Shown: positions 53,743 to 64,000 of the stretch, piece after piece
Layout of the letters: every line of letters starts with the position of its first letter
Position numbering within the stretch: position 1 is the first letter of the stretch
DNA from: Bacteroidales bacterium
GTDB lineage: Bacteria; Bacteroidota; Bacteroidia; Bacteroidales; F082
Assembly (NCBI GenBank): GCA_030690365.1
Contig: JAUYGX010000062.1
Span: forward strand, 1 to 64,000
DNA length: 64,000 nt
Reading direction: 5' to 3'
Made by a program: the position numbers and the translations under genes
Notes under the pieces: generated by a model
The model's database searches: none
What the model was told of the DNA's origin: nothing
Seen by the model: only the letters and a program-made list of their open reading frames with translations

Positions 53743-53750
53743 TACTTTTG
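53743..53750 (+). promoter_or_regulatory. -7 promoter element of the membrane glycosyltransferase gene
   Basis: TACTTTTG, with transcription expected near 53757, eight bases before the ATG at 53765. It lies downstream of the in-frame ATG at 53729, which is therefore not used. Confidence 0.5.
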
Positions 53751-53764
53751 ATGCCCTCAAATCT

Positions 53765-55696
53765 ATGGTATACAAGGAAAATAGAACTTCAATTTTTTTA
53801 CTGCTGATAATCCTGTCAGCAGCTATCTTGCGTTTTTGGGCTTTTCCGGATATTCCTTTTACCCACGATGAGTTCAGTGCGATGGCAAGGCTTCAGTTCC
53901 AAAACTTTTCAGATTTGATGAAGTATGGAATTGTCATCGATGGTCATCCTGCTGGTGTTCAGGTATTTTTATACTATTGGGTTAAATTGGGTGGCGAATC
54001 GGAGTGGTGGGTTAAACTTCCTTTTCTACTCGGTGGTGTAGCCTCGGTATACCTGATATTCCTGATTGGTCGGCTGTGGTTTGACGAAATCACCGGGTTG
54101 CTCACGGCTTCCTATGTGGCCACACTTCAGTTTTTTATTATGTACAGCCAGATTGCGCGGCCCTATTCAAGCGGGTTGTTTCTAACCCTGTTGATGGTGT
54201 ATTTCTGGAGTAAGTATTTTTTCGGGCAACCCAAAATCCGCTACCTTATATTATATGTATTGTTCAGTGCCATGTCGGCCTACAACCATCATTTTAGTTT
54301 GTTTTTTGCCGGTTTGGTTGGGATTTCAGGATTGTTGTTTGTAAAAAAGAATCAATTATTAAAATATTTTCTGGCCGGACTGGGTATTTTCATCCTTTAC
54401 ATTCCACACCTTTCTGTTTTCTTTCATCAGTTTACACAAGGCGGTATCGATGGGGTAGGAGGATGGTTGGCGGCACCAACATATGAATTTATTCCCAACT
54501 TTTTTGGCTGGGTAATGCATTTTTCATGGATCGTAGCCGGTTTATTGGTGCTAATTGTTTTCTTTATTTTACTAAAAGCAGGCAAATTTATTCCGGTAGC
54601 ACTTCCATGGCGTAAACGTGCTTTATTGTTATTCTGGTTTGTTGTCCCGTTTGCCAGTGGATATTTCTATTCCACATTGGTGAATCCAATCCTACAGTTT
54701 TCGTTGTTGATTTTTACTACTCCTTATTTAATATTGTTTGTGTTTAGCTGGCATAAAACCTTAAAAACAAAGCAACTGGCGATAATCCTCCTGCTTATTA
54801 TTTCTGTAAATAGCCTGACGTTGATTTTAGGTCGTCATTACTACAAGGATTTCTATGCACAACCTTATGAGAATTTGTTCACAACAGCCCTGATAGATCA
54901 GGGCAACCGTGAGGTGTTTGTCATTGACGATTGCATCCCATACATTCATGGGTATTATTTTAGGAAATTTGGCAAGGAGTTGCCCTATTATACCAAGCGA
55001 AACAGGGAATTTTACTGGGATGATTTTAATAAAATGATCAGTAGAATTAAGCAACCGGTTGTAGTTGTGGAGGCCCTTTCGGGAGAGGAACTACAGCTGG
55101 TGCGTACTTTTTTTCCATATGAGTTGGATTACCTGCACGGATTTACACACGAAATATATGTACTAAGCAAAGATCCGGCTGACCGGGATTTTGCAAATTC
55201 AGAACCATTGGTGTTGTTCAATCAGGATACGCTTATCGGAACACTACAAATAAAACCGGAATTGGTGGTATTCGATTCAGTTTTACAACGCAAGCAACTA
55301 ATAATGACGACAGATCAGGAATGGGGTTTTTCTACTTCTCTTGATTTAGACAGTATTTCCGGAAGTGGAAATGTTATATTAGAAGCCAGTTTTGGGATTC
55401 TACCTTTAGATAGTTTGGGTTCGGCGATGCTTACCGGATATGTTACACAAGGGGAAAAAGTAATTTACTGGACGGCTTCTCCATTTCGGCGGTTTGAATT
55501 TGATAAACATCAACCAACTACCGTTTTTTTAACCATCGACGTGCAAAGTGTCCTACACAACCACCTCAACCCGGATGATGTTAAGATTCACTTTAAGATC
55601 TGGAATAACAAAAAGCAAGGAAGCTATATTATTGATTGGATGAAGGTTAATCTTCATGAAAGCAACCCGAAGAGATATAGTTTGTTTTATAGGTAA
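53765..55696 (+). CDS. GT39/ArnT-like membrane glycosyltransferase
   Basis: The 643-aa product has about ten hydrophobic spans in its first 380 residues and a soluble C-terminal half. The first periplasmic loop has FPDIPFTHDEFSAMARL, an acidic DE pair typical of GT39/PMT/ArnT family enzymes that use polyprenyl-phosphate sugars. The next span region is HPAGVQVFLYYWVKLGG, then SQIARPYSSGLFLTLL. It probably transfers a sugar to an envelope acceptor; donor and acceptor unknown. Start at 53765 (MVYKENRTS) follows the promoter position. Divergent from the helicase. Confidence 0.75.
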   Translation: MVYKENRTSIFLLLIILSAAILRFWAFPDIPFTHDEFSAMARLQFQNFSDLMKYGIVIDGHPAGVQVFLYYWVKLGGESEWWVKLPFLLGGVASVYLIFLIGRLWFDEITGLLTASYVATLQFFIMYSQIARPYSSGLFLTLLMVYFWSKYFFGQPKIRYLILYVLFSAMSAYNHHFSLFFAGLVGISGLLFVKKNQLLKYFLAGLGIFILYIPHLSVFFHQFTQGGIDGVGGWLAAPTYEFIPNFFGWVMHFSWIVAGLLVLIVFFILLKAGKFIPVALPWRKRALLLFWFVVPFASGYFYSTLVNPILQFSLLIFTTPYLILFVFSWHKTLKTKQLAIILLLIISVNSLTLILGRHYYKDFYAQPYENLFTTALIDQGNREVFVIDDCIPYIHGYYFRKFGKELPYYTKRNREFYWDDFNKMISRIKQPVVVVEALSGEELQLVRTFFPYELDYLHGFTHEIYVLSKDPADRDFANSEPLVLFNQDTLIGTLQIKPELVVFDSVLQRKQLIMTTDQEWGFSTSLDLDSISGSGNVILEASFGILPLDSLGSAMLTGYVTQGEKVIYWTASPFRRFEFDKHQPTTVFLTIDVQSVLHNHLNPDDVKIHFKIWNNKKQGSYIIDWMKVNLHESNPKRYSLFYR

Positions 55697-55813
55697 ACGG
55701 AAGAAAGTACTCAATTATTTTTATTTTTTGTCAGTATTATCAAAATAAGCGCCTGAAATACAAATAAATAAGTCGGTATTGAATTATTTATCAAAAATAG
55801 TTTGTTGAAAAAG

Positions 55814-55843
55814 TTGTAAAGAATAAAAATACGATTACCTTTG
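55814..55843 (+). promoter_or_regulatory. Distal str-operon promoter
   Basis: TTG at 55814-55816, 19 bases, then TACCTTTG at 55836-55843 matches the Bacteroidota consensus. Transcription should start near 55850, directly at the first strand of the leader structure. Confidence 0.6.
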
Positions 55844-55850
55844 CAGCCCG

Positions 55851-56014
55851 TTTCAGATATGAGAAAAAATAACTGGAACAGACATAGTTAAAGGAACCTG
55901 ACAAGGTAAAACGATATAGGTTTCCGGCGCAACCAACACTAGATGTTAAATAATTACAGTGTTGCGTAGTTTTAAAGCCCGCCGGTATATCCCCCCTTGT
56001 CAACTTTCTGAAAA
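55851..56014 (+). ncRNA. Candidate structured leader RNA upstream of rpsL
   Basis: Nested complementary blocks make a long multi-tier stem: TTTCAGA (55851-55857) with TCTGAAA (56008-56014); TGACAAGG (55899-55906) with CCTTGTCA (55995-56002); ATATA and CCGGC (55914-55918, 55924-55928) with GCCGG and TATAT (55981-55990); CGCAAC-ACACT (55928-55940) with AGTGTTGCG (55958-55966). A side hairpin TAACT/AGTTA lies near 55870-55890. I do not recognise it as a known RNA class. It could be a protein-binding leader or a free RNA. Confidence 0.5.
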
Positions 56015-56027
56015 TTATTTAAATAAA

Positions 56028-56060
56028 TTGAGGTTTGTATAAAATGATTTTATACTTTTG
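56028..56060 (+). promoter_or_regulatory. Proximal rpsL promoter
   Basis: TACTTTTG at 56053-56060, with TTG at 56028-56030 (22-base spacing) or TTTG at 56034-56037 (15 bases). Transcription would start near 56067, skipping the structured leader. Confidence 0.55.
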
Positions 56061-56106
56061 CACCTCCAAAATTTTGAGGACTTAAGTTTAATAATTAAAC
56101 GTTAAT

Positions 56107-56484
56107 ATGCCGACAATACAACAGTTAGTTAGAAAAGGACGAGAGAAACTTATTGATAAAAGTAAGTCACCTGCTCTGGATTCATGTCCCCAACGCCGTG
56201 GAGTTTGTGTGAGAGTTTACACAACCACGCCAAAAAAACCTAACTCAGCTATGCGTAAAGTAGCCAGGGTTAGGCTCACCAATGGTAAAGAGGTGAATGC
56301 CTACATTCCGGGTGAAGGACACAACCTGCAGGAACACTCCATCGTTATGATCAGAGGTGGTCGAGTAAAAGATCTTCCAGGCGTGCGCTATCATATCATC
56401 CGTGGAGCATTGGATACTTCAGGTGTGGATGGTCGTACACAACGCCGGTCGAAATATGGTACAAAGCGTCCCAAAAAGAAATAA
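56107..56484 (+). CDS. rpsL: 30S ribosomal protein S12
   Basis: The 125-aa product contains [20 protein letters not shown] and [20 protein letters not shown]. The lysine in KKPNS and the lysine in VKDLPGV are the streptomycin-sensitive states. S12 forms part of the decoding centre. First gene of the str-S10 cluster. Confidence 0.98.
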   Translation: MPTIQQLVRKGREKLIDKSKSPALDSCPQRRGVCVRVYTTTPKKPNSAMRKVARVRLTNGKEVNAYIPGEGHNLQEHSIVMIRGGRVKDLPGVRYHIIRGALDTSGVDGRTQRRSKYGTKRPKKK

Positions 56485-56513
56485 TAGTATAACAGTTTTA
56501 TAAGCTTGATCAC

Positions 56514-56981
56514 ATGAGGAAAGCAAAACCTAAAATACGTATCATCCTTCCCGATCCTAAATTCGGTGATGAGTTGGTTACAAAATTCGTAAACAATTTG
56601 ATGTATGCCGGCAAGAAAAGTACCGCTTATCGGATTTTTTATGAAGCAATGGATATTGTTGCCGAGCGCTCAAAAGAAGACCCGGTAGATGTTTGGAAAA
56701 AAGGACTTGCTAATGTAACTCCCGCGGTAGAGGTTCGCAGCCGCCGTATTGGTGGTGCCACCTTCCAGATCCCTTCTGAAATCCGTGCAGGCCGCAAAAT
56801 GTCTATCGGCATGAAAAACCTGATCAATTTCTCACGTAAACGTCACGAAAAAACCATGGGTCAGAAATTGGCCGGTGAAATTTTAGCCGCATACAAAGAA
56901 GAAGGTTCAGCCTTTAAACGTAAAGAAGATACACACCGCATGGCAGAAGCCAATAAAGCATTCTCACATTTCCGGTTTTAA
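56514..56981 (+). CDS. rpsG: 30S ribosomal protein S7
   Basis: The 155-aa product has [34 protein letters not shown] and [16 protein letters not shown]7 nucleates assembly of the 30S head and in many bacteria autoregulates the str operon. It lies 29 bases after rpsL. Confidence 0.98.
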   Translation: MRKAKPKIRIILPDPKFGDELVTKFVNNLMYAGKKSTAYRIFYEAMDIVAERSKEDPVDVWKKGLANVTPAVEVRSRRIGGATFQIPSEIRAGRKMSIGMKNLINFSRKRHEKTMGQKLAGEILAAYKEEGSAFKRKEDTHRMAEANKAFSHFRF

Positions 56982-57013
56982 CCAAACCAACTAAAAAATA
57001 GCTACGCAAACTA

Positions 57014-59128
57014 ATGGCAGTGCAAGATTCAAATAGCAAATTAAGATTCACCCGGAATATTGGGATTATGGCTCACATCGACGCTGGTAAGACGACTACC
57101 ACCGAGCGTATTCTGTTTTATACAGGCCGTAATTACAAAATGGGTGAAGTACACGAAGGTGGAGCCACGATGGACTGGATGGTCCAGGAACAAGAACGTG
57201 GTATAACCATTACTTCTGCCGCTACTACAGTATACTGGGAACTATTCAATAAACAGCACAAAATCAATATCATCGACACCCCCGGACACGTTGACTTTAC
57301 CGTAGAGGTAGAGCGTTCATTGCGCGTATTGGATGGTGCCGTTGCACTTTTCTGTGCTGTAGGTGGTGTTGAACCCCAATCGGAAACTGTTTGGAGACAG
57401 GCCGATAAATATAAAGTACCTCGTATCAGCTTCGTAAATAAAATGGACCGTTCTGGTGCCGATTTTTTTACTGTAGTTGAACAGATAAAAACCAGATTAG
57501 GAGCCAATGCTATCCCAATTCAGGTGCCAATTGGTGCCGAAGAAGATTTCGTTGGCGTTGTGGATTTGGTAAAAGACAAAGCTTTCATTTGGGAAGAAGG
57601 AAACAACGGAACCAAAATCGTTGAAATCCCAATTCCTGCCGATATGGAGCAAATTGTATACGATTACCGTATGCGTCTTATAGAAGGTGTGGCTGAAGAA
57701 AGCGATGAGCTTTTAACAAAATTCCTCGACGATCCACATTCAATTACCGAAGAGGAAATGATCGCGTCCATCCGCAATGCAACCCTTGAAATGCGTATCA
57801 CACCTGTAATGTGTGGATCTGCTTTCAAAAACAAGGGCGTACAGATGCTGTTGAATGCCATCATCGAATTTTTACCCAGCCCGCTGGATGTTGAAGCCGT
57901 AACGGGAATTAATCCCAATACAGATAAAGAAGAAATTCGCCAACCCGATCCAAATGAAAAGTTTTCTGCCCTGGCATTTAAAATTGCCACAGATCCTTTC
58001 GTTGGACGCTTGTGCTTTTTCCGGGTTTATTCAGGAACACTGCATGCCGGTTCATATGTTTATAATGTGAACACTGGTAAAAAGGAACGCATCAGCCGCA
58101 TTATGCAGATGCATGCCAACAAGCAGGAACCCATGGATAAAATCGAAGCCGGAGATATTGGAGCCGCTGTCGGATTCAAAACTATTCACACCGGTGACAC
58201 CCTTACCGACGAAAAATGGCCATTGATCCTCGAATCCATGACTTTCCCTAAACCTGTTATCAGCATTGCTATTGAGCCAAAAACGGCCAAAGAAATGGAT
58301 AAAATGGGCATGGCTCTTGGTAAGTTGGCCGAAGAAGATCCTACTTTCATTGTAAATACTGATCTTGATTCAGGTCAGACCATCATTTCCGGAATGGGTG
58401 AATTGCACCTGGAGATTTTGATTGACAGACTTCGTCGTGAGTTTAATGTAGATTGCAATGTGGGAAATCCTCAGGTAAACTACAAAGAAGCAATCGTTGG
58501 TTCGGCTGCACACAAAGAAGTATATAAGAAACAGACGGGTGGACGTGGTAAATTTGCTGATATTCAGTTTGAAATAGGACCAGCTGACGAAGGTGTTGAA
58601 GGACTTCAGTTCATCGATGATGTTAAGGGTGGTCATATTCCAAAAGAATTTATCCCCTCTATTAAGAAGGGATTTGATGTTGCCATGCAAAATGGTGTAC
58701 TGGCCGGATTTGCTGTCGAAAGCATGAAGGTTCGTTTAATTGATGGATCGTTTCACCCGGTTGACTCTGATCAATTGGCGTTTGAGATGGCTGCTAAATT
58801 AGGATTTAAAGCCGCCGCCCGCAAAGCGAAATGTGTATTGTTGGAGCCTATTATGAAAGTTGAAGTGGTTACCCCGGATGCAAATTTGGGCGATGTTACA
58901 GGCGACTTGAATAAACGTCGGGCTATGTTAGAGGATGTATCTGCCAAAATCAACTTCCAGATAATCAAGGCTAAAGTGCCTTTATCGGAAATGTTTGGCT
59001 ATGTAACTACACTCAGGACTCTGTCATCAGGAAGAGCCACCTCTACCATGGAGTTCGATAGCTTTAAACCAGCTCCTGAATATGTTTCGGAAGAGGTAAT
59101 TAAAAAAGTTAAAGGAATAATTAGCTAA
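57014..59128 (+). CDS. fusA: Elongation factor G
   Basis: Translocase GTPase of 704 aa with G1 [21 protein letters not shown]2 RGITITSA, G3 DTPGHVDF and G4 NKMD. The family-specific C-terminal domains include [16 protein letters not shown] and [20 protein letters not shown]. It is 32 bases after rpsG and 11 bases before rpsJ. The tuf gene usually next in the str operon is absent, as in many Bacteroidota. Confidence 0.97.
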   Translation: MAVQDSNSKLRFTRNIGIMAHIDAGKTTTTERILFYTGRNYKMGEVHEGGATMDWMVQEQERGITITSAATTVYWELFNKQHKINIIDTPGHVDFTVEVERSLRVLDGAVALFCAVGGVEPQSETVWRQADKYKVPRISFVNKMDRSGADFFTVVEQIKTRLGANAIPIQVPIGAEEDFVGVVDLVKDKAFIWEEGNNGTKIVEIPIPADMEQIVYDYRMRLIEGVAEESDELLTKFLDDPHSITEEEMIASIRNATLEMRITPVMCGSAFKNKGVQMLLNAIIEFLPSPLDVEAVTGINPNTDKEEIRQPDPNEKFSALAFKIATDPFVGRLCFFRVYSGTLHAGSYVYNVNTGKKERISRIMQMHANKQEPMDKIEAGDIGAAVGFKTIHTGDTLTDEKWPLILESMTFPKPVISIAIEPKTAKEMDKMGMALGKLAEEDPTFIVNTDLDSGQTIISGMGELHLEILIDRLRREFNVDCNVGNPQVNYKEAIVGSAAHKEVYKKQTGGRGKFADIQFEIGPADEGVEGLQFIDDVKGGHIPKEFIPSIKKGFDVAMQNGVLAGFAVESMKVRLIDGSFHPVDSDQLAFEMAAKLGFKAAARKAKCVLLEPIMKVEVVTPDANLGDVTGDLNKRRAMLEDVSAKINFQIIKAKVPLSEMFGYVTTLRTLSSGRATSTMEFDSFKPAPEYVSEEVIKKVKGIIS

Positions 59129-59139
59129 AATTATAAAAA

Positions 59140-59445
59140 GTGAGCCAGAGAATTAGAATAAAACTGAAATCGTACGATCATAATTTGGTTGATAAGTCAG
59201 CTGAGAAAATCGTAAAAGCGGTAAAATCAACCGGAGCCGTCGTTAGCGGACCGATCCCTTTGCCGACACATAAAAAGGTATTCACTGTTAACCGTTCTAC
59301 ATTTGTTAATAAAAAATCAAGAGAACAGTTTGAGCTGGCCACCTTTAAAAGATTGATGGATGTTTATAACTCCTCATCAAAAACCATCGACTCTCTGATG
59401 AAACTGGAATTGCCCAGTGGAGTTGAAGTTGAGATCAAAGTATAA
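59140..59445 (+). CDS. rpsJ: 30S ribosomal protein S10
   Basis: The 101-aa product starts at GTG (59140) and reads [18 protein letters not shown], then [21 protein letters not shown]10 also acts in antitermination as NusE. It lies 11 bases after fusA, so the str and S10 groups are fused. Confidence 0.97.
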   Translation: MSQRIRIKLKSYDHNLVDKSAEKIVKAVKSTGAVVSGPIPLPTHKKVFTVNRSTFVNKKSREQFELATFKRLMDVYNSSSKTIDSLMKLELPSGVEVEIKV

Positions 59446-59472
59446 CGATTAACGGTTTAAAGAATTGTAACA

Positions 59473-60096
59473 ATGTCAGGATTATTAGGTAAGAAAATAG
59501 GGATGACCTCCATCTACGACGCCGCCGGGAAGAACATTCCATGCACCGTTATTGAAGCGGGTCCATGTGTTGTCACTCAGGTACGCACCAAGGCCGCGGA
59601 TGGCTATGATGCCATTCAGCTTGCTTTTGACGATAAAAAGGAGAAACATACTCCCAAAGCCATGCAAGGTCACTTCGCAAAAGCCAACACCACACCAAAA
59701 CGCTATGTGGCCGAATTTACACGTTTCGAGGATCCAAAGAAATTCGGCGACGTGCTTACAGTAGACGTGTTTAAAGAAGGTGAATTTATTGATGTGGTTG
59801 GTAAATCAAAAGGTAAAGGATTCCAGGGTGTTGTTAAACGTCATGGTTTTGCCGGTGTTAATGATGCCACTCACGGACAGCACAACCGTCTGAGAGCTCC
59901 CGGTTCAATTGGTGCTTCATCATGGCCATCACGGGTATTCAAAGGTATGCGTATGGCTGGTCGTATGGGCAACAACAGGGTAAAACTGATCAACCTTCAG
60001 GTGATGCAAATTATTCCTGAAAAGAATTTAGTAGTAGTAAAAGGAGCGGTACCCGGTCCGAATAATTCATATGTAAAATTAGAAAGATGGAGTTAG
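59473..60096 (+). CDS. rplC: 50S ribosomal protein L3
   Basis: The 207-aa product has [20 protein letters not shown] at the start, [19 protein letters not shown] and [15 protein letters not shown] at the end. It contacts the peptidyl-transferase region. Its stop overlaps the start of rplD by 10 bases. Confidence 0.98.
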   Translation: MSGLLGKKIGMTSIYDAAGKNIPCTVIEAGPCVVTQVRTKAADGYDAIQLAFDDKKEKHTPKAMQGHFAKANTTPKRYVAEFTRFEDPKKFGDVLTVDVFKEGEFIDVVGKSKGKGFQGVVKRHGFAGVNDATHGQHNRLRAPGSIGASSWPSRVFKGMRMAGRMGNNRVKLINLQVMQIIPEKNLVVVKGAVPGPNNSYVKLERWS

Positions 60097-60719
60097 TTGT
60101 TCATAAGATCAGCGGAGAAGCCACAGACAGAAAAGTTATTCTGGATGATTCCATCTTTGGAATAGTACCCAACGATCATGCCATTTACCTTGATACCAAG
60201 CAGTATTTGGCAAATCAGCGTCAGGGAACCCACGATTCCAAGGAGAAAAGTGACTTAACGGGAAGTACCCGCAAAATCAAACGCCAAAAGGGTACCGGAA
60301 CAGCACGTGCAGGTAGCATTAAAAGTCCTATATTTAAAGGAGGAGCTCGTGTTTTTGGACCTCATCCCAGGTTGTACGGCTTTAAATTGAATAAGAAAGT
60401 AAAACGGTTGGCTCGCAACTCTGCACTTACTTATATGGCCAATGACAATAATATCATGGTTGTAGAGGATTTCAACATGGAAGCTCCTAAAACCAAGGAT
60501 TTTAGAAAGATACTTAATAATTTGGGCGTCGAGGACAAACGCACCCTGATGATTATTGACAAAACGGACGAGAACATCTACATGTCGGCCCGCAATATTC
60601 AAAAGACAAAAGTAATGCGTATTGAAGGCTTAAATACCTACGAAGTGCTTTACGCCAACAAAATTATTTTAGTCGAAAGTGCAGTAAAAACCATCGTTGA
60701 AGTATTAGCGAACAAATAA
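60087..60719 (+). CDS. rplD: 50S ribosomal protein L4
   Basis: The 210-aa product has the exit-tunnel loop [21 protein letters not shown] and [11 protein letters not shown]4 regulates the S10 operon in some bacteria. It starts inside the end of rplC. Confidence 0.97.
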   Translation: MELVVHKISGEATDRKVILDDSIFGIVPNDHAIYLDTKQYLANQRQGTHDSKEKSDLTGSTRKIKRQKGTGTARAGSIKSPIFKGGARVFGPHPRLYGFKLNKKVKRLARNSALTYMANDNNIMVVEDFNMEAPKTKDFRKILNNLGVEDKRTLMIIDKTDENIYMSARNIQKTKVMRIEGLNTYEVLYANKIILVESAVKTIVEVLANK

Positions 60720-60729
60720 ATTTATAGAG

Positions 60730-61020
60730 ATGGGCGTAATATTTAAACCGGTAATTACAGAAAAAATGACTGCTAAGGGCGAAAAGCTCAATCAGTTTGG
60801 ATTTCTTGTTGAGCCTCATGCCAACAAATTACAAATTCAAAGCGAAGTAGAATCTCTCTACGGTGTTCAGGTAATTTCTGTAAACACCATGAATTACTCA
60901 GGAAAAAGGAAATCACGCAACACAAAATCAGGCGTTATCTCCGGTAAGACAAAGGCCTTTAAGAAAGCTATTATCACTTTAGCTAAAGGGGAAACAATTG
61001 ATTTTTTTAGCAACATTTAG
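60730..61020 (+). CDS. rplW: 50S ribosomal protein L23
   Basis: The 96-aa product starts [20 protein letters not shown] and has [20 protein letters not shown]. It lies at the tunnel exit and is the docking site for trigger factor and SRP. It is 10 bases after rplD. Confidence 0.96.
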   Translation: MGVIFKPVITEKMTAKGEKLNQFGFLVEPHANKLQIQSEVESLYGVQVISVNTMNYSGKRKSRNTKSGVISGKTKAFKKAIITLAKGETIDFFSNI

Positions 61021-61025
61021 AAATA

Positions 61026-61850
61026 ATGGCTCTGAAAAAATATAAACCAACAACACCAGGTCAACGCTTTAAGATTATAAGCGGATTTGAAGACGTTACA
61101 GCTGCTAAACCCGAAAAAAGTTTGGTAGTAGGTAAACTCAGTACTGGAGGAAGAGACAACAAAGGTAAAATGACCATCCGCAACGTAGGTGGTGGTCATA
61201 AACAAAAATACCGCTTTATTGATTTTAAACGCGACAAGGAAGGAATTCCCGGTATCGTTAAAACCATAGAGTACGATCCTAACCGCACAGCCCGTATTGC
61301 CTTAATCAATTATGCTGATGGTGAAAAACGTTATATCGTGGCACCTCACGGATTAAAGGTAGGACAGGAAATTCATAGTGGTAATGGAGTATCACCCGAT
61401 TTGGGAAATACTTTGTACCTGAGCGAAATACCTTTCGGTACTGTTATTCACAACATCGAACTGCGTCCCGGACAGGGAGCCAAAATGGCAAGAAGTGCCG
61501 GTTCATATGCTCAATTAATGACACGTGAAGGTAAATTTGCCATCCTGAAACTGCCCTCAGGCGAAACCCGGATGATTTTACAAACCTGTAGAGCCACCAT
61601 TGGTATGGTTTCTAATGTAGACCATGGTCTTGAAAAATCAGGAAAAGCAGGCCGTAGCCGTTGGTTAGGTCGTCGTCCAAGAGTTCGTGGTGTAGCCATG
61701 AACCCTGTAGATCACCCAATGGGTGGTGGTGAAGGTAGAGCTTCAGGAGGTCACCCACGTTCGCGTAATGGTATCCCCGCTAAGGGCTATCGCACACGGG
61801 CTCCTAAAAAAGCTTCCTCGAAGTATATCATTGAAAGAAGAAAGAAATAA
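61026..61850 (+). CDS. rplB: 50S ribosomal protein L2
   Basis: The 274-aa product has [39 protein letters not shown] and the C-terminal [20 protein letters not shown] with the key histidine near residue 229. It is needed for peptidyl transfer and subunit joining. It is 5 bases after rplW. Confidence 0.98.
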   Translation: MALKKYKPTTPGQRFKIISGFEDVTAAKPEKSLVVGKLSTGGRDNKGKMTIRNVGGGHKQKYRFIDFKRDKEGIPGIVKTIEYDPNRTARIALINYADGEKRYIVAPHGLKVGQEIHSGNGVSPDLGNTLYLSEIPFGTVIHNIELRPGQGAKMARSAGSYAQLMTREGKFAILKLPSGETRMILQTCRATIGMVSNVDHGLEKSGKAGRSRWLGRRPRVRGVAMNPVDHPMGGGEGRASGGHPRSRNGIPAKGYRTRAPKKASSKYIIERRKK

Positions 61851-61875
61851 TTACTGAGCGTTAACTGAATCTAAT

Positions 61876-62154
61876 ATGAGCCGATCATTAAAAAAGGGAC
61901 CCTACATCGAACTTAAACTCGATAAAAAGGTAATGGCCAATGTGGACTCCGGTAAGAAAACCGTGATAAAAACCTGGTCGAGAGCTTCAATGATTTCTCC
62001 CGACTTCGTGGGTCAGACCATAGCTGTACACAATGGTAACAAATTTATCCCTGTGTATGTTACTGAGAACATGGTAGGACATAAGCTGGGCGAATTTGCA
62101 CCAACCAGGATGTTTAGAGGTCATGCCGGAAAAAAGAATAAAGGTAAAAAATAA
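61876..62154 (+). CDS. rpsS: 30S ribosomal protein S19
   Basis: The 92-aa product starts [20 protein letters not shown] and ends [20 protein letters not shown]. It sits in the 30S head next to S13. It is 25 bases after rplB. Confidence 0.98.
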   Translation: MSRSLKKGPYIELKLDKKVMANVDSGKKTVIKTWSRASMISPDFVGQTIAVHNGNKFIPVYVTENMVGHKLGEFAPTRMFRGHAGKKNKGKK

Positions 62155-62165
62155 AGTGTAGTATA

Positions 62166-62603
62166 ATGGGATCTAGAAAACATATCAGTGCCGAAAAACG
62201 TAAGGAAGCACAAAAAACGCTTTATGTAGCTCGTCTGCGCAATGTACCCACTTCACCGAGGAAAATGCGTCTTGTGGCCGACCTCGTACGTGGAATGGAT
62301 GTAGAAAAAGCATTGCCTGTACTGCAACATATGCCAAACGAAGCTGCAGGACGTTTATACAAACTTGTGCGTTCAGCCATCGCTAACTGGGAAGTTAAAA
62401 ATGAAGGCGCCAGAGTGGAAGATAACAAACTGTTCGTAAAACTGATCAGTGTAGATGGAGGCAGAATGCTTAAACGCGTTCAACCGGCACCTCAGGGTCG
62501 TGCTCACCGTGTTCGGAAAAGATCAAATCATGTAACACTTGTTTTGGGCAACCGCATGGAGCAAAAGAATGAAGTTAATATTACCGAAAACAGCGATAAT
62601 TAA
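62166..62603 (+). CDS. rplV: 50S ribosomal protein L22
   Basis: The 145-aa product has [20 protein letters not shown], the tunnel-loop region [20 protein letters not shown] and ends in an acidic, asparagine-rich tail. It is 11 bases after rpsS. Confidence 0.97.
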   Translation: MGSRKHISAEKRKEAQKTLYVARLRNVPTSPRKMRLVADLVRGMDVEKALPVLQHMPNEAAGRLYKLVRSAIANWEVKNEGARVEDNKLFVKLISVDGGRMLKRVQPAPQGRAHRVRKRSNHVTLVLGNRMEQKNEVNITENSDN

Positions 62604-62609
62604 ATTATA

Positions 62610-63332
62610 ATGGGACAGAAAACTAATCCAATAGGACTCAGGTTAGGCATCATTAAAGGATGGGATTCATACTGGTACGGTGGAAAAAGCTTTGCAGCTA
62701 AACTCGTAGAGGATGATCAAATTAGAAAATACCTGAATGCACGTCTGGCAAAGGCCGGTATCTCACGCATTATGATTGAGCGCACGCTGAAATTGGTAAC
62801 CGTTACCATTCACACTGCACGTCCCGGTATCATTATCGGAAAAGGCGGTCAGGAAGTTGACAAGCTCAAGGAAGAATTGAAGAAACTCACCGGAAAAGAA
62901 GTTCAGATCAACATCTCTGAAATTAAACGCCCCGAATTGGATGCACACATCGTAGCCTCCAGTATTGCCCGTCAGATTGAAGGTCGTGTTTCATTCCGCA
63001 GAGCCATTAAAACTTCGGTAGCCTCTACCATGCGTTTAGGAGCCGAAGGAATTAAAGTGTTGATATCTGGACGTTTGGGTGGCGCTGAGATGGCCCGGAA
63101 CGAACAATATAAAGAAGGTCGTGTTCCATTGCACACATTGCGCGCGGACATTGATTATGCTCTGGTAGAAGCTCATACCACCTATGGCCGAATTGGTATC
63201 AAGGTTTGGATTTTCAAAGGTGAGATTTACGGAAAACCAGAATTAGTTGCTGTTACCGTTGGTGGTAATAACCAAAGAGCTGCAGCACCTGCCAAGAACG
63301 CAAACGCAGGTCGTCAAAGAAGAAGAAGGTAG
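62610..63332 (+). CDS. rpsC: 30S ribosomal protein S3
   Basis: The 240-aa product starts [20 protein letters not shown] and has the KH domain motif [20 protein letters not shown] and the C-terminal [17 protein letters not shown]. It forms part of the mRNA entry channel. It ends in a basic, Q/R-rich tail. It is 6 bases after rplV. Confidence 0.98.
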   Translation: MGQKTNPIGLRLGIIKGWDSYWYGGKSFAAKLVEDDQIRKYLNARLAKAGISRIMIERTLKLVTVTIHTARPGIIIGKGGQEVDKLKEELKKLTGKEVQINISEIKRPELDAHIVASSIARQIEGRVSFRRAIKTSVASTMRLGAEGIKVLISGRLGGAEMARNEQYKEGRVPLHTLRADIDYALVEAHTTYGRIGIKVWIFKGEIYGKPELVAVTVGGNNQRAAAPAKNANAGRQRRRR

Positions 63333-63369
63333 CAGAAGCATAGTACTCATATTATAAAGGATAATAGGC

Positions 63370-63795
63370 ATGTTACAACCTAAGAAAACAAAATTCAGAA
63401 AGCAGCAAAAAGGCAAGATGAAAGGTAACTCCGGAAGGGGTCACGAGCTTGCTTTCGGAAGTTTCGGAATAAAAACCATGCAACAGGCATGGCTCACAGG
63501 TCGTCAGATAGAAGCTGCACGTCAAGCTGTTACACGTTATATGAAACGTGAAGGTCAGATTTGGATCAGGATTTTCCCCGATAAACCAGTTACCAAAAAA
63601 CCCGCTGAGGTTCGTATGGGTAAAGGTAAAGGTGCTCCTGAATATTTTGTGGCCCGTATTACTCCCGGTCGGATCCTTTTTGAAGCAGAGGGTGTACCAT
63701 TACATGTCGCCAAGGAAGCTATGCGCCTAGCTGCTCAAAAGCTGCCCGTGATTACCAAGTTTGTTGTTCGTAGAGATTATACTGAAGAAAATTAA
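63370..63795 (+). CDS. rplP: 50S ribosomal protein L16
   Basis: The 141-aa product has [40 protein letters not shown] and [20 protein letters not shown]. It contacts A-site tRNA. It is 37 bases after rpsC. Confidence 0.98.
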   Translation: MLQPKKTKFRKQQKGKMKGNSGRGHELAFGSFGIKTMQQAWLTGRQIEAARQAVTRYMKREGQIWIRIFPDKPVTKKPAEVRMGKGKGAPEYFVARITPGRILFEAEGVPLHVAKEAMRLAAQKLPVITKFVVRRDYTEEN

Positions 63796-63802
63796 TTGTA
63801 AG

Positions 63803-64000
63803 ATGAAACAAGAGGTCGTAAAAGAGTTAAGCACTGCCGATATTATCGAAAGACTCGAAGAAGAACGGAAACGCCTTACGCGTCTGAAGCTGAATCATGC
63901 GGTTTCTCCACTGGAAAATCCAAATGATATTAAAGCCAACAGAAAAACTATTGCACGTTTGGAAACCGAACTAAGGATTAGAACTATTGCTGAAAAAAAT
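63803..64000 (+). CDS. rpmC: 50S ribosomal protein L29 (right end outside window)
   Basis: From ATG at 63803 the frame reads MKQEVVKELSTADIIERLEE, then RLTRLKLNHAVSPLENPNDI and ARLETELRIRTIAEKN, with no stop before the window ends. This is the two-helix L29 pattern (LKLNHAV, ENP, RR-IARL-T). It is 66 codons so far, close to the full family length. Confidence 0.93.
   Translation, partial: MKQEVVKELSTADIIERLEEERKRLTRLKLNHAVSPLENPNDIKANRKTIARLETELRIRTIAEKN

Noticed and set aside
55791-56003. 70-codon minus-strand frame in the rpsL leader
   Set aside because: Lies over the complementary blocks of the leader structure, has no promoter or homology, and is better explained by RNA structure.
55851-56014. 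6S RNA, tmRNA, SRP RNA or known riboswitch in the rpsL leader
   Set aside because: None of the conserved sequence signatures of these RNAs could be found, so it is left unclassified.
1-64000. CRISPR arrays and tRNA genes
   Set aside because: No regularly spaced repeats and no cloverleaf-like sequences were noticed on either strand. A tRNA scan was not run.

Overview
The window looks like chromosome from a member of the Bacteroidota, probably an environmental Bacteroidales/Marinilabiliales-type or flavobacterial-type cell. Four secreted proteins end in type IX secretion (T9SS) type A sorting domains. Promoters carry the Bacteroidota -7 element TAnnTTTG and starts lack Shine-Dalgarno sequences. 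A GldA-type ABC ATPase, a DUF4290-murA pair, an FtsZ ending in FLHDNVD and a str/S10 ribosomal cluster without tuf all fit this phylum. No tRNA, rRNA or CRISPR array was seen.

Layout: 1-231 is the start of an IS1182-like transposase running off the left edge. 672-8381 holds dsbD, a T9SS-exported Asp-box protein, then murA, a DUF4290 gene and two small exported proteins on the minus strand. 8557-11464 is a translation block (rplM-rpsI, rpsB, tsf) closed by a strong terminator. 11479-27318 is a complete minus-strand dcw cluster: mraZ-rsmH-ftsL-like-ftsI-murE-mraY-murD-ftsW-murG-murC-ftsQ-ftsA-ftsZ plus a YqeY-like gene. It builds peptidoglycan precursors and the division septum and is preceded by three phased MraZ-type boxes. 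27770-38369 carries priA, an Omp28-like T9SS protein, a second small T9SS protein, metK behind a SAM-II riboswitch, a GxxExxY gene next to an unusual inverted repeat, gldA and a DUF3857/transglutaminase-like protein.

The accessory part is 39041-48458. It is a type I restriction-modification operon in the order hsdR, DUF433 antitoxin-like, PIN-like toxin, hsdS, anti-phage dCTP/dCMP deaminase (AvcD type), a small protein resembling the uracil-DNA glycosylase fold, hsdM. The inner genes are AT-rich, while the hsdR and hsdM ends are richer in G+C. hsdR has a frameshift about 80 codons before its natural end. The deaminase and glycosylase-like genes together suggest a possible nucleotide-conversion plus uracil-sensing defence module; this is inference.

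48542-55696 has a long T9SS beta-propeller protein, a UvrD/PcrA-type helicase and a GT39-like membrane glycosyltransferase. 55836-64000 is the str-S10 ribosomal supercluster (rpsL, rpsG, fusA, rpsJ, rplC, rplD, rplW, rplB, rpsS, rplV, rpsC, rplP, start of rpmC). Its 5' leader can fold into a long multi-tier stem that I do not recognise.
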